A stretch of 64,000 nt of DNA. Origin: Haliclystus octoradiatus. Lineage: Eukaryota > Cnidaria > Staurozoa > Stauromedusae > Haliclystidae. The position numbers were made by a program, and so were the translations under genes. Shown here piece by piece: positions 46,891 to 58,663 of the stretch (the stretch's first letter is position 1; each line of letters begins with the position of its first letter). The stretch is taken from the NCBI GenBank assembly GCA_916610825.1, contig OU744447.1:27726561-27790560 (forward strand). The letters are read 5' to 3'. The notes under the pieces were generated by a model, which did not search any database, was not told the origin of the DNA, and saw nothing but the letters and a program-made list of their open reading frames with translations.

Positions 46891-48135
46891 GGATGTAAGC
46901 ATTGTTTTTGGTCATTATGAGTAGTTTTTCTCAAATTCCAATTCCCTTGGGAATGAGGTATTGTTTTTGGTCAATTTGAGTTGTTTTTGTCAAATTCGAA
47001 TTCCCTTGGGAATTAAGTATTGTTTTTGCTCATTTTGAGTTGTTTTTGTCAATTTCGAATTCCCTTGGGATGTAAGCATTGTTTTTGGTCATTATGAGTA
47101 GTTTTTCTCAAATTCGAATTCCCTTGGGAATGAGGTATTGTTTTTGGTCAATTTGAGTTGTTTTTGTCAAATTCGAATTCCCTTGGGAATTAAGTATTGT
47201 TTTTGCTCATTTTGAGTTGTTTTTGTCAATTTCGAATTCCCTTGGGAATTTGGCATTGTTTTTTCTCATTTCCCATTCACTTGGGAATTAGGCATTGTTT
47301 TTAGTCATTTTGAGTTGTTTTTGTCAATTTCGAGTTCCCTTGGGAATTAAGCATTGTTTTTCTCAATTTCGAATTCCTTTGAGAATTAGGCATTGTTTTT
47401 GATCATTTTGAGCTGTTTTTGTCAAATTCGAATTCCCTTGGGAATTTGGCATTGTTTTTTATCATTTTTCTTTCCCTTAGGAATTAGGCATTGTTTTTGG
47501 TCATTTTGAGTTGTTTTTGTCAAATTCGAATTCCCTTGGGAAATAAGTATTGTTTTTGGTCAATTTGAGTTGTTTTTGTCAATTTCGAATTCCCTTGGGA
47601 ATTTGGCATTGTTTTTTCTCATTTCCCATTCACTTGAGAATTAGGCATTGTTTTTAGTCATTTTGAGTTGTTTTTGTCAAATTCGAGTTCCCTTGGGAAT
47701 TAAGCATTGTTTTTCTCAAATTCGAAGTCCTTTGAGAATTAGGCATTGTTTTTGATCATTTTGAGCTGTTTTTGTCAAATTCGAATTCCTTTGGGATGTA
47801 AGCATTGTTTTTGGTCATTATGAGTTGTTTTTCTCAAATTCAAATTCCCTTGGGAATGAGGTATTATTTTTGGTCAATTTGAATTGTTTTTGTCAATTTC
47901 GAATTCCCTTGGGAATTTGGCATTGTTTCTTCTCATTTCCCATTCATTTGGGAATAAGGCATTGTATTTAGTCATTTTGAGTTGTTTTTGTCAAATTCGA
48001 GTTCTCTTGGGTATTAAGCATTGTTTTTCTCAAATTCGAATTCCTTTGAGAATTAGGCATTGTTTTTGATCATTTTGAGCTGTTTTTCTCAAATTCGAAT
48101 TCCTTTGAGAATTAGGCATTGTTTTTGATCATTTT
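46359..48135 (+). repeat. 1777-bp unit containing a 177-bp tandem triplet
   Basis: No gene. It includes the 177-bp tandem duplication described separately and then the first copy of the group with AAATTCAAATTCCC, TTTCTTCTC and GGGTATTAAG (48009). From about 47045 to 48505 it matches 51667-53127 at offset 4622. Confidence 0.82.
46891..47244 (+). repeat. 177-bp tandem duplication (three L subunits twice)
   Basis: Copies 46891-47067 and 47068-47244 each consist of three 59-bp subunits: GATGTAAG with GAGTAGTTTTT, then GAATGAGG, then AAGTATTG with TTTTTGCTCATTTTG. They differ by one base that I see (TTCCAATTCCC against TTCGAATTCCC). A third version with the same markers starts at 51690. It is the smallest clean expansion step in the window. 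Confidence 0.88.
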
Positions 48136-48852
48136 GAGTCAAATTCGAATTCCCTTAGGAATTTGGCATTGTTTTTTATCATCTTTCTTTCCCTTAGGAA
48201 TTAGGCATTGTTTTTGGTCATTTTGAGTTGTTTTTGTCAAATTCGAATTCCCTTGGGAATTAAGTATTGTTTTTGGTCAATTTGAGTTGTTTTTGTCAAT
48301 TTCGAATTCCCTTGGGAATTTGGCATTGTTTTTTCTCATTTCCCATTCACTTGAGAATTAGGCATTGTTTTTAGTCATTTTGAGTTGTTTTTGTCAAATC
48401 CGAGTTCCCTTGTGAATTAAGCATTGTTTTTCTCAAATTCGAAGTCCTTTGAGAATTAGGCCTTGTTTTTGATCATTTTGAGCTGTTTTTGTCAAATTCG
48501 AATTCCCTTGGGAATTAAGCATTGTTTTTGGTCATTTTGAGTTGTTTTTCTCAAATTCGAATTCCCTTGGGAATGACGTATTGTTTTTGGTCAATTTGAA
48601 TTGTTTTTGTCAATTTCGAATTCCCTTGGAAATTTGGCATTGTTTCTTCTCATTTCCCATTCATTTGGGAATTAGGCATTGTATTTAGTCATTTTGAGTT
48701 GTTTTTGTCAAATTCGAGTTCTCTTGGGAATTAAGCATTGTTTTTCTCAAATTCGAATTCCTTTGAGAATTAGGCATTGTTTTTGATCATTTTGAGCTGT
48801 TTTTCTCAAATTCGAATTCCTTTGAGAATTAGGCATTGTTTTTGATCATTTT
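48136..48852 (+). repeat. 717-bp short unit
   Basis: No gene. One J-S2-heptamer block carrying GGCCTTG (near 48459) and a private CCCTTGTGAATT near 48409 joins directly to the GAATGACG group that starts the second copy of the 2.9-kb segment near 48490. The join is the left edge of that duplication. Confidence 0.8.
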
Positions 48853-50863
48853 GAGTCAAATTCGAATTCCCTTAGGAATTTGGCATTGTTTTTTATCATC
48901 TTTCTTTCCCTTAGGAATTAGGCATTGTTTTTGGTCATTTTGAGTTGTTTTTGTCAAATTCGAATTCCCTTGGGAATTAAGTATTGTTTTTGGTCATTTT
49001 GAGTTGTTTTTGTCAATTTCGAATTCCCTTGGGAATTTGGCATTGTTTTTTCTCATTTCCCGTTCACTTGGGAATTAGGCATTGTTTTTAGTCATTTTGA
49101 GTTGTTTTTGTCAATTTCGAGTTCCCTTGGGAATTAAGCATTGTTTTTCTCAAATTCGAATTCCTTTGAGAATTAGGCATTGTTTTTGATCATTTTGAGC
49201 TGTTTTTGTCAAATTCGAATTCCCTCGGGAATTTGGCATTGTTTTTTATCATTTTTCTTTCCCTTAGGAATTAAGCATTGTTTTTGGTCATTTTGAGTTG
49301 TTTTTGTCAAATTCGAATTCCCTTGGGAATTAACTATTGTTTTTGGTCAATTTGAGTTGTTTTTGTCAATTTCGAATTCCCTTGGGAATTTGGCATTGTT
49401 TTTTCTCATTTCCCATTCACTTGAGAATTAGGCATTGTTTTTAGTCATTTTGAGTTGTTTTTGTCAAATCCGAGTTCCCTTGGGAATTAAGCATTGTTTT
49501 TCTCAAATTCGAAGTCCTTTGAGAATTAGGCATTGTTTTTGATCATTTTGAGCTGTTTTTGTCAAATTCGAATTCCCTTGGGAATTTGGCATTGTTTTTA
49601 TCATTTTTTTTTCCTTTAGGAATTAGGCATTGTTTTTGGTCATTTTGAGTTGTTTTTGTCAAATTCGAATTCCCTTGGGATGTAAGCATTGTTTTTGGTC
49701 ATTATGAGTTGTTTTTCTCAAATTCGAATTCCCTTGGGAATGAGGTATTGTTTTTGGTCAATTTGAGTTGTTTTTGTCAAATTCGAATTCCCTTGGGAAT
49801 TAAGTATTGTTTTTGGTCAATTTGAGTTGTTTTTGTCAATTTCGAATTCCCTTGGGAATTTGGCATTGTTTTTTCTCATTTCCCATTCACTTGGGAATTA
49901 GGCATTGTTTTTAGTCATTTTGAGTTCTTTTTGTCAATTTCGAGTTCCCTTGGGAATTAAGCATTGTTTTTCTCAAATTCGAATTCCTTTGAGAATTAGG
50001 CATTGTTTTTGATCATTTTGAGCTGTTTTTGTCAAATTCGAATTCCCTTGGGAATTTGGCATTGTTTTTTATCATTTTTCTTTCCCTTAGGAATTAGGCA
50101 TTGTTTTTGGTCATTTTGAGTTGTTTTTGTCAAATTCGAATTCCCTTGGGAATTAAGTATTGTTTTTGATCATTTTGAGCTGTTTTTGTCAAATTCGAAT
50201 TCCCTTGGGAATTTGGCATTGTTTTTTATCATTTTTTTTTCCCTTAGGAATTAGGCATTGTTTTTGGTCATTTTGAGTTGTTTTTGTCAAATTCGAATTC
50301 CCTTGGGATGTAAGCATTGTTTTTGGTCATTATGAGTTGTTTTTCTCAAATTCGAATTCCCTTGGGAATGAGGTATTATTTTTGGTCAATTTGAATTGTT
50401 TTTGTCAATTTCGAATTCCCTTGGGAATTTGGCATTGTTTTTTCTCATTTCCCATTCATTTGGGAATTAGGCATTGTATTTAGTCATTTTGAGTTGTTTT
50501 TGTCAATATCGAATTCCATTGGGAATTAAGCATTGTTTTTGGTCATTTTGAGTTGTTTTTCTCAAATTCGAATTCCCTTGGGAATGACGTATTGTTTTTG
50601 GTCAATTTGAATTGTTTTTGTCAATTTCGAATTCCCTTGGGAATTTGGCATTGTTTCTTCTCATTTCCCATTCATTTGGGAATTAGGCATTGTATTTAGT
50701 CATTTTGAGTTGTTTTTGTCAAATTCGAGTTCTCTTGGGAATTAAGCATTGTTTTTCTCAAATTCGAATTCCTTTGAGAATTAGGCATTGTTTTTGATCA
50801 TTTTGAGCTGTTTTTCTCAAATTCGAATTCCTTTGAGAATTAGGCATTGTTTTTGATCATTTT
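48853..50863 (+). repeat. 2011-bp unit, second copy
   Basis: No gene. It parallels 44348-46358 at offset 4505 over its whole length. The flanking sequences differ on both sides beyond about 48490 and 51395, so the duplicated block is longer than the unit. Confidence 0.84.
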
Positions 50864-52757
50864 GAGTCAAATTCGAATTCCCTTAGGAATTTGGCATTGT
50901 TTTTTATCATCTTTCTTTCCCTTAGGAATTAGGCATTGTTTTTGGTCATTTTGAGTTGTTTTTGTCAAATTCGAATTCCCTTGGGAATTAAGTATTGTTT
51001 TTGGTCATTTTGAGTTGTTTTTGTCAATTTCGAATTCCCTTGGGAATTTGGCATTGTTTTTTCTCATTTCCCATTCACTTGGGAATTAGGCATTGTTTTT
51101 AGTCATTTTGAGTTGTTTTTGTCAATTTCGAGTTCCCTTGGGAATTAAGCATTGTTTTTCTCAAATTCGAATTCCTTTGAGAATTAGGCATTGTTTTTGA
51201 TCATTTTGAGCTGTTTTTGTCAAATTCGAATTCCCTTGGGAATTTGGCATTGTTTTTTATCATTTTTCTTTCCCTTAGGAATTAGGCATTGTTTTTGGTC
51301 ATTTTGAGTTGTTTTTGTCAAATTCGAATTCCCTTGGGAATTAAGTATTGTTTTTGGTCAATTTGAGTTGTTTTTGTCAATTTCGAATTCCCTTGGGAAT
51401 TTGGCATTGTTTTTTCTCATTTCCCATTCACTTGAGAATTAGGCATTGTTTTTAGTCATTTTGAGTTGTTTTTGTCAAATCCGAGTTCCCTTGGGAATTA
51501 AGCATTGTTTTTCTCAAATTCGAAGTCCTTTGAGAATTTGGCATTGTTTTTGATCATATGGAGCTGTTTTTGTCAAATTCGAATTCCCTTGGGAATTTGG
51601 CATTGTTTTTTATCATTTTTTTTTCCTTTAGGAATTAGGCATTGTTTTTGGTCATTTTGAGTTGTTTTTGTCAAATTCGAATTCCCTTGGGATGTAAGCA
51701 TTGTTTTTGGTCATTATGAGTAGTTTTTCTCAAATTCGAATTCCCTTGGGAATGAGGTATTGTTTTTGGTCAATTTGAGTTGTTTTTGTCAAATTCGAAT
51801 TCCCTTGGGAATTAAGTATTGTTTTTGCTCATTTTGAGTTGTTTTTGTCAATTTCGAATTCCCTTGGGAATTTGGCATTGTTTTTTCTCATTTCCCATTC
51901 ACTTGGGAATTAGGCATTGTTTTTAGTCATTTTGAGTTGTTTTTGTCAATTTCGAGTTCCCTTGGGAATTAAGCATTGTTTTTCTCAATTTCGAATTCCT
52001 TTGAGAATTAGGCATTGTTTTTGATCATTTTGAGCTGTTTTTGTCAAATTCGAATTCCCTTGGGAATTTGGCATTGTTTTTTATCATTTTTCTTTCCCTT
52101 AGGAATTAGGCATTGTTTTTGGTCATTTTGAGTTGTTTTTGTCAAATTCGAATTCCCTTGGGAATTAAGTATTGTTTTTGGTCAATTTGAGTTGTTTTTG
52201 TCAATTTCGAATTCCCTTGGGAATTTGGCATTGTTTTTTCTCATTTCCCATTCACTTGAGAATTAGGCATTGTTTTTAGTCATTTTGAGTTGTTTTTGTC
52301 AAATTCGAGTTCCCTTGGGAATTAAGCATTGTTTTTCTCAAATTCGAAGTCCTTTGAGAATTAGGCATTGTTTTTGATCATTTTGAGCTGTTTTTGTCAA
52401 ATTCGAATTCCCTTGGGATGTAAGCATTGTTTTTGGTCATTATGAGTTGTTTTTCTCAAATTCAAATTCCCTTGGGAATGAGGTATTATTTTTGGTCAAT
52501 TTGAATTGTTTTTGTCAATTTCGAATTCCCTTGGGAATTTGGCATTGTTTCTTCTCATTTCCCATTCATTTGGGAATAAGGCATTGTATTTAGTCATTTT
52601 GAGTTGTTTTTGTCAAATTCGAGTTCTCTTGGGTATTAAGCATTGTTTTTCTCAAATTCGAATTCCTTTGAGAATTAGGCATTGTTTTTGATCATTTTGA
52701 GCTGTTTTTCTCAAATTCGAATTCCTTTGAGAATTAGGCATTGATTTTGATCATTTT
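50864..52757 (+). repeat. 1894-bp unit
   Basis: No gene. The first part finishes the 4505-offset copy. From about 51667 it follows 47045 onward at offset 4622 (GAGTAG, TTTTTGCTC, then GGGTATTAAG near 52630). Private changes include GATCATATGGAG near 51553 and TTGATTTTGATC near 52741. Confidence 0.82.
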
Positions 52758-54767
52758 GAGTCAAATTCGAATTCCCTTAGGAATTTGGCATTGTTTTTAT
52801 CATCTTTCTTTCCCTTAGGAATTAGGCATTGTTTTTGGTCATTTTGAGTTGTTTTTGTCAAATTCGAATTCCCTTGGGAATTAAGTATTGTTTTTGGTCA
52901 ATTTGAGTTGTTTTTGTCAATTTCGAATTCCCTTGGGAATTTGGCATTGTTTTTTCTCATTTCCCATTCACTTGAGAATTAGGCATTGTTTTTAGTCATT
53001 TTGAGTTGTTTTTGTCAAATCCGAGTTCCCTTGGGAATTAAGCATTGTTTTTCTCAAATTCGAAGTCCTTTGAGAATTAGGCCTTGTTTTTGATCATTTT
53101 GAGCTGTTTTTGTCAAATTCGAATTCCCTCGGGAATTTGGCATTGTTTTTTATCATTTTTTTTTCCCTTAGGAGTTAGGCATTGTTTTTGGTCATTTTGA
53201 GTTGTTTTTGTCAAATTCGAATTCCCTTGGGATGTAAGCATTGTTTTTGGTCATTATGAGTTGTTTTTCTCAAATTCGAATTCCCTTGGGAATGAGGTAT
53301 TGTTTTTGGTCAATTTGAGTTGTTTTTGTCAATTTCGAATTTCCTTGGGAATTTGGCATTGTTTTTTCTCATTTCCCATTCATTTGGGAATTAGGCATTG
53401 TATTTAGTCATTTTGAGTTGTTTTTGTCAAATTCGAATTCCCTTGGGAATTTGGCATTGTTTTTTCTCATTTCCCATTCATTTGGGAATTAGGCATTGTA
53501 TTTAGTCATTTTGAGTTGTTTTTGTCAAATTCGAATTCCCTTGGGAGTTAAGCATTGTTTTTGGTCATTTTGAGTTGTTTTTGTCAAATTCGAATTCCCT
53601 TGGGATGTAAGCATTGTTTTTGGTCATTATGAGTTGTTTTTCTCAAATTCGAATTACCTTGGGAATGAGGTATTGTTTTTGGTCAATTTGAGTTGTTTTT
53701 GTCAAATTCGAATTCCCTTGGGAATTAAGTATTGTTTTTGGTCATTTTGAGTTGTTTTTGTCAATTTCGAATTCCCTTGGGAATTTGGCATTGTTTTTTC
53801 TCATTTCCCATTCACTTGGGAATTAGGCATTGTTTTTAGTCATTTTGAGTTGTTTTTGTCAATTTCGAGTTCCCTTGGGAATTAAGCATTGTTTTTCTCA
53901 AATTCGAATTCCTTTGAGAATTAGGCATTGTTTTTGATCATTTTGAGCTGTTTTTGTCAAATTCGAATTCCCTTGGGAATTTGGCATTGTTTTTTATCAT
54001 TTTTCTTTCCCTTAGGTATTAGGCATTGTTTTTGGTCATTTTGAGTTGTTTTTGTCAAATTCGAACTCCCTTGGGAATTAAGTATTGTTTTTGGTCAATT
54101 TGAGTTGTTTTTGTCAATTTCGAATTCCCTTGGGAATTTGGCATTGTTTTTTCTCATTTCCCATTCACTTGAGAATTAGGCATTGTTTTTAGTCATTTTG
54201 AGTTGTTTTTGTCAAATTCGAGTTCCCTTGGGAATTAAGCATTGTTTTTCTCAAATTCGAAGTCCTTTGAGAATTAGGCATTGTTTTTGATCATTTTGAG
54301 CTGTTTTTGTCAAATTCGAATTCCCTTGGGAATTTGGCATTGTTTTTTATCATTTTTTTTCCCTTAGGAATTAGGCATTGTTTTTGGTCATTTTGAGTTG
54401 TTTTTGTCAAATTCGAATTCCCTTGGGATGTAAGCATTGTTTTTGGTCATTATGAGTTGTTTTTCTCAAATTCAAATTCCCTTGGGAATGAGGTATTATT
54501 TTTGGTCAATTTGAATTGTTTTTGTCAATTTCGAATTCCCTTGGGAATTTGGCATTGTTTCTTCTCATTTCCCATTCATTTGGGAATAAGGCATTGTATT
54601 TAGTCATTTTGAGTTGTTTTTGTCAAATTCGAGTTCTCTTGGGTATTAAGCATTGTTTTTCTCAAATTCGAATTCCTTTGAGAATTAGGCATTGTTTTTG
54701 ATCATTTTGAGCTGTTTTTCTCAAATTCGAATTCCTTTGAGAATTAGGCATTGTTTTTGATCATTTT
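52758..54767 (+). repeat. 2010-bp unit with doubled S1-TATTTAGTC group
   Basis: No gene. Near 53338-53520 an S1 plus TATTTAGTC subunit pair occurs twice in a row after GAATTTCC. The same structure is at 57801 (offset 4463) and near 63190. One T is missing in the first S2 (near 52792). It ends with the GGGTATTAAG group. Confidence 0.8.
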
Positions 54768-55581
54768 GAGTCAAATTCGAATTCCCTTAGGAATTTGGCA
54801 TTTTTTTGTATCATCTTTCTTTCCCTTAGGAATTAGGCATTGTTTTTGGTCATTTTGAGTTGTTTTTGTCAAATTCGAATTCCCTTGGGAATTAAGTATT
54901 GTTTTTGGTCAATTTGAGTTGTTTTTGTCAATTTCGAATTCCCTTGGGAATTTGGCATTGTTTTTTCTCATTTCCCATTCACTTGAGAATTAGGCATTGT
55001 TTTTAGTCATTTTGAGTTGTTTTTGTCAAATTCGAGTTCCCTTGGGAATTAAGCATTGTTTTTCTCAAATTCGAAGTCCTTTGAGAATTAGGCATTGTTT
55101 TTGATCATTTTGAGCTGTTTTTGTCAAATTCGAATTCCCTTGGGAATTTGGCATTGTTTTTTATCATTTTTTTTCCCTTAGGAATTAGGCATTGTTTTTG
55201 GTCATTTTGAGTTGTTTTTGTCAAATTCGAATTCCCTTGGGATGTAAGCATTGTTTTTGGTCATTATGAGTTGTTTTTCTCAAATTCAAATTCCCTTGGG
55301 AATGAGGTATTATTTTTGGTCAATTTGAATTGTTTTTGTCAATTTCGAATTCCCTTGGGAATTTGGCATTGTTTCTTCTCATTTCCCATTCATTTGGGAA
55401 TAAGGCATTGTATTTAGTCATTTTGAGTTGTTTTTGTCAAATTCGAGTTCTCTTGGGTATTAAGCATTGTTTTTCTCAAATTCGAATTCCTTTGAGAATT
55501 AGGCATTGTTTTTGATCATTTTGAGCTGTTTTTCTCAAATTCGAATTCCTTTGAGAATTAGGCATTGTTTTTGATCATTTT
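54768..55581 (+). repeat. 814-bp unit
   Basis: No gene. J, S2, two heptamer-like blocks and the GGGTATTAAG group follow in minimal form; it matches the end of the preceding unit at offset 814. S2 near 54801 has a rearranged T-run (ATTTTTTTGTATC). Confidence 0.8.
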
Positions 55582-57220
55582 GAGTCAAATTCGAATTCCC
55601 TTAGGAATTTGGCATTGTTTTTTATCATCTTTCTTTCCCTTAGGAATTAGGCATTGTTTTTGGTCATTTTGAGTTGTTTTTGTCAAATTCGAATTCCCTT
55701 GGGAATTAAGTATTGTTTTTGGTCAATTTGAGTTGTTTTTGTCAATTTCGAATTCCCTTGGGAATTTGGCATTGTTTTTTCTCATTTCCCATTCACTTGA
55801 GAATTAGGCATTGTTTTTAGTCATTTTGAGTTGTTTTTGTCAAATCCGAGTTCCCTTGGGAATTAAGCATTGTTTTTCTCAAATTCGAAGTCCTTTGAGA
55901 AATAGGCCTTGTTTTTGATCATTTTGAGCTGTTTTTGTCAAATTCGAATTCCCATGGGAATTTGGCATTGTTTTTTATCATTTTTTTTTCCCTTAGGAAT
56001 TAGGCATTGTTTTTGGTCATTTTGAGTTGTTTTTGTCAAATTCGAATTCCCTTGGGATGTAAGCATTGTTTTTGGTCATTATGAGTTGTTTTTCTCAAAT
56101 TCGAATTCCCTTGGGAATGAGGTATTGTTTTTGGTCAATTTGAGTTGTTTTTGTCAAATTCGAATTCCCTTGGGAATTAAGTATTGTTTTTGGTCATTTT
56201 GAGTTGTTTTTGTCAATTTCGAATTCCCTTGGGAATTTGGCATTGTTTTTTCTCATTTCCCATTCACTTGGGAATTAGGCATTGTTTTTAGTCATTTTGA
56301 GTTGTTTTTGTCAATTTCGAGTTCCCTTGGGAATTAAGCATTGTTTTTCTCAAATTCGAATTCCTTTGAGAATTAGGCATTGTTTTTGATCATTTTGAGT
56401 TGTTTTTGTCAAATTCGAATTCCCTTGGGAATTTGGCATTGTTTTTTATCATTTTTCTTTCCCTTAGGAATTAGGCATTGTTTTTGGTCATTTTGAGTTG
56501 TTTTTGTCAAATTCGAACTCCCTTGGGAATTAAGTATTGTTTTTGGTCAATTTGAGTTGTTTTTGTCAATTTCGAATTCCCTTGGGAATTTGGCATTGTT
56601 TTTTCTCATTTCCCATTCACTTGAGAATTAGGCATTGTTTTTAGTCATTTTGAGTTGTTTTTGTCAAATTCGAGTTCCCTTGGGAATTAAGCATTGTTTT
56701 TCTCAAATTCGAAGTCCTTTGAGAATTAGGCATTGTTTTTCATCATTTTGAGCTGTTTTTGTCAAATTCGAATTCCCTTGGGAATTTGGCATTGTTTTTT
56801 ATCATTTTTTTTTCCCTTAGGAATTAGGCATTGTTTTTGGTCATTTTGAGTTGTTTTTGTCAAATTCGAATTCCCTTGGGATGTAAGCATTGTTTTTGGT
56901 CATTATGAGTTGTTTTTCTCAAATTCAAATTCCCTTGGGAATGAGGTATTATTTTTGGTCAATTTGAATTGTTTTTGTCAATTTCGAATTCCCTTGGGAA
57001 TTTGGCATTGTTTCTTCTCATTTCCCATTCATTTGGGAATAAGGCATTGTATTTAGTCATTTTGAGTTGTTTTTGTCAAATTCGAGTTCTCTTGGGTATT
57101 AAGCATTGTTTTTCTCAAATTCGAATTCCTTTGAGAATTAGGCATTGTTTTTGATCATTTTGAGCTGTTTTTCTCAAATTCGAATTCCTTTGAGAATTAG
57201 GCATTGTTTTTGATCATTTT
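55582..57220 (+). repeat. 1639-bp unit
   Basis: No gene. Its first heptamer carries GAGAAATAGGCCTT (55897), matched at 61284. From about 55670 the sequence is the first copy of the 5387-offset duplication. A private TTCCCATGGG occurs near 55950. Confidence 0.82.
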
Positions 57221-58310
57221 GAGTCAAATTCGAATTCCCTTAGGAATTTGGCATTGTTTTTTATCATCTTTCTTTCCCTTACGAATTAGGCATTGTTTTT
57301 GGTCATTTTGAGTTGTTTTTGTCAAATTCGAATTCCCTTGGGAATTAAGTATTGTTTTTGGTCAATTTGAGTTGTTTTTGTCAATTTCGAATTCCCTTGG
57401 GAATTTGGCATTGTTTTTTCTCATTTCCCATTCACTTGAGAATTAGGCATTGTTTTTAGTCATTTTGAGTTGTTTTTGTCAAATCCGAGTTCCCTTGGGA
57501 ATTAAGCATTGTTTTTCTCAAATTCGAAGTCCTTTGAGAATTAGGCCTTGTTTTTGATCATTTTGAGCTGTTTTTGTCAAATTCGAATTCCCTCGGGAAT
57601 TTGGCATTGTTTTTTATCATTTTTTTTTCCCTTAGGAATTAGGCATTGTTTTTGGTCATTTTGAGTTGTTTTTGTCAAATTCGAATTCCCTTGGGATGTA
57701 AGCATTGTTTTTGGTCATTATGAGTTGTTTTTCTCAAATTCGAATTCCCTTGGGAATGAGGTATTGTTTTTGGTCAATTTGAGTTGTTTTTGTCAATTTC
57801 GAATTTCCTTGGGAATTTGGCATTGTTTTTTCTCATTTCCCATTCATTTGGGAATTAGGCATTGTATTTAGTCATTTTGAGTTGTTTTTGTCAAATTCGA
57901 ATTCCCTTGGGAATTTGGCATTGTTTTTTCTCATTTCCCATTCATTTGGGAATTAGGCATTGTATTTAGTCATTTTGAGTTGTTTTTGTCAAATTCGAAT
58001 TCCCTTGGGAGTTAAGCATTGTTTTTGGTCATTTTGAGTTGTTTTTCTCAAATTCGAATTCCCTTGGGAATGAGGTATTGTTTTTGGTCAATTTGAATTG
58101 TTTTTGTCAATTTCGAATTCCCTTGGGAATTTGGCATTGTTTTTTCTCATTTCCCATTCATTTGGGAATTAGGCATTGTATTTAGTCATTTTGAGTTGTT
58201 TTTGTCAAATTTGAGTTCTCTTGGGAATTAAGCATTGTTTTTCTCAAATTCGAATTCCTTTGAGAATTAGGCATTGTTTTTGATCATTTTGAGCTGTTTT
58301 TCTCAAATTC
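55670..58310 (+). repeat. About 2.6-kb segment duplicated 5387 bp downstream (first copy)
   Basis: No gene. The partner is about 61057-63697. Matched positions are GAGAAATAGGCCTT (55897/61284), J (57221/62608) and the identical open frames starting at 56969/62356. A few differences are visible: CCATGGG against CCTCGGG, TTACGAATT against TTAGGAATT near 57280, and GGGAATTAGG against GGGAGTTAGG near 57852/63239. Confidence 0.86.
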
Positions 58311-58663
58311 GAATTCCCTTGGGAATTAAGCATTGTTTTTGGTCATTTTGAGTTGTTTTTCTCAAATTCGAATTCCCTTGGGAATGACGTATTGTTTTTG
58401 GTCAATTTGAATTGTTTTTGTCAATTTCGAATTCCCTTGGGAATTTGGCATTGTTTCTTCTCATTTCCCATTCATTTGGGAATTAGGCATTGTATTTAGT
58501 CATTTTGAGTTGTTTTTGTCAAATTCGAGTTCTCTTGGGAATTAAGCATTGTTTTTCTCAAATTCGAATTCCTTTGAGAATTAGGCATTGTTTTTGATCA
58601 TTATGAGCTGTTTTTCTCAAATTCGAATTCCTTTGAGAATTAGGCATTGTTTTTGATCATTTT
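57221..58663 (+). repeat. 1443-bp unit
   Basis: No gene. It begins in the 5387-offset copy (doubled S1 group at 57801 onward) and then, from about 58310, passes into a GAATGACG group (near 58386) like that of the 44 and 48 kb units. It marks the right edge of the first copy of the duplication. Confidence 0.8.

Noticed and set aside
24905-50863. Shared 2011-bp unit length of 24905, 44348 and 48853 taken as one repeat family
   Set aside because: Only 44348 and 48853 have the same internal order. The 24905 unit has other markers; equal length arises from summing 39- and 59-bp pieces.
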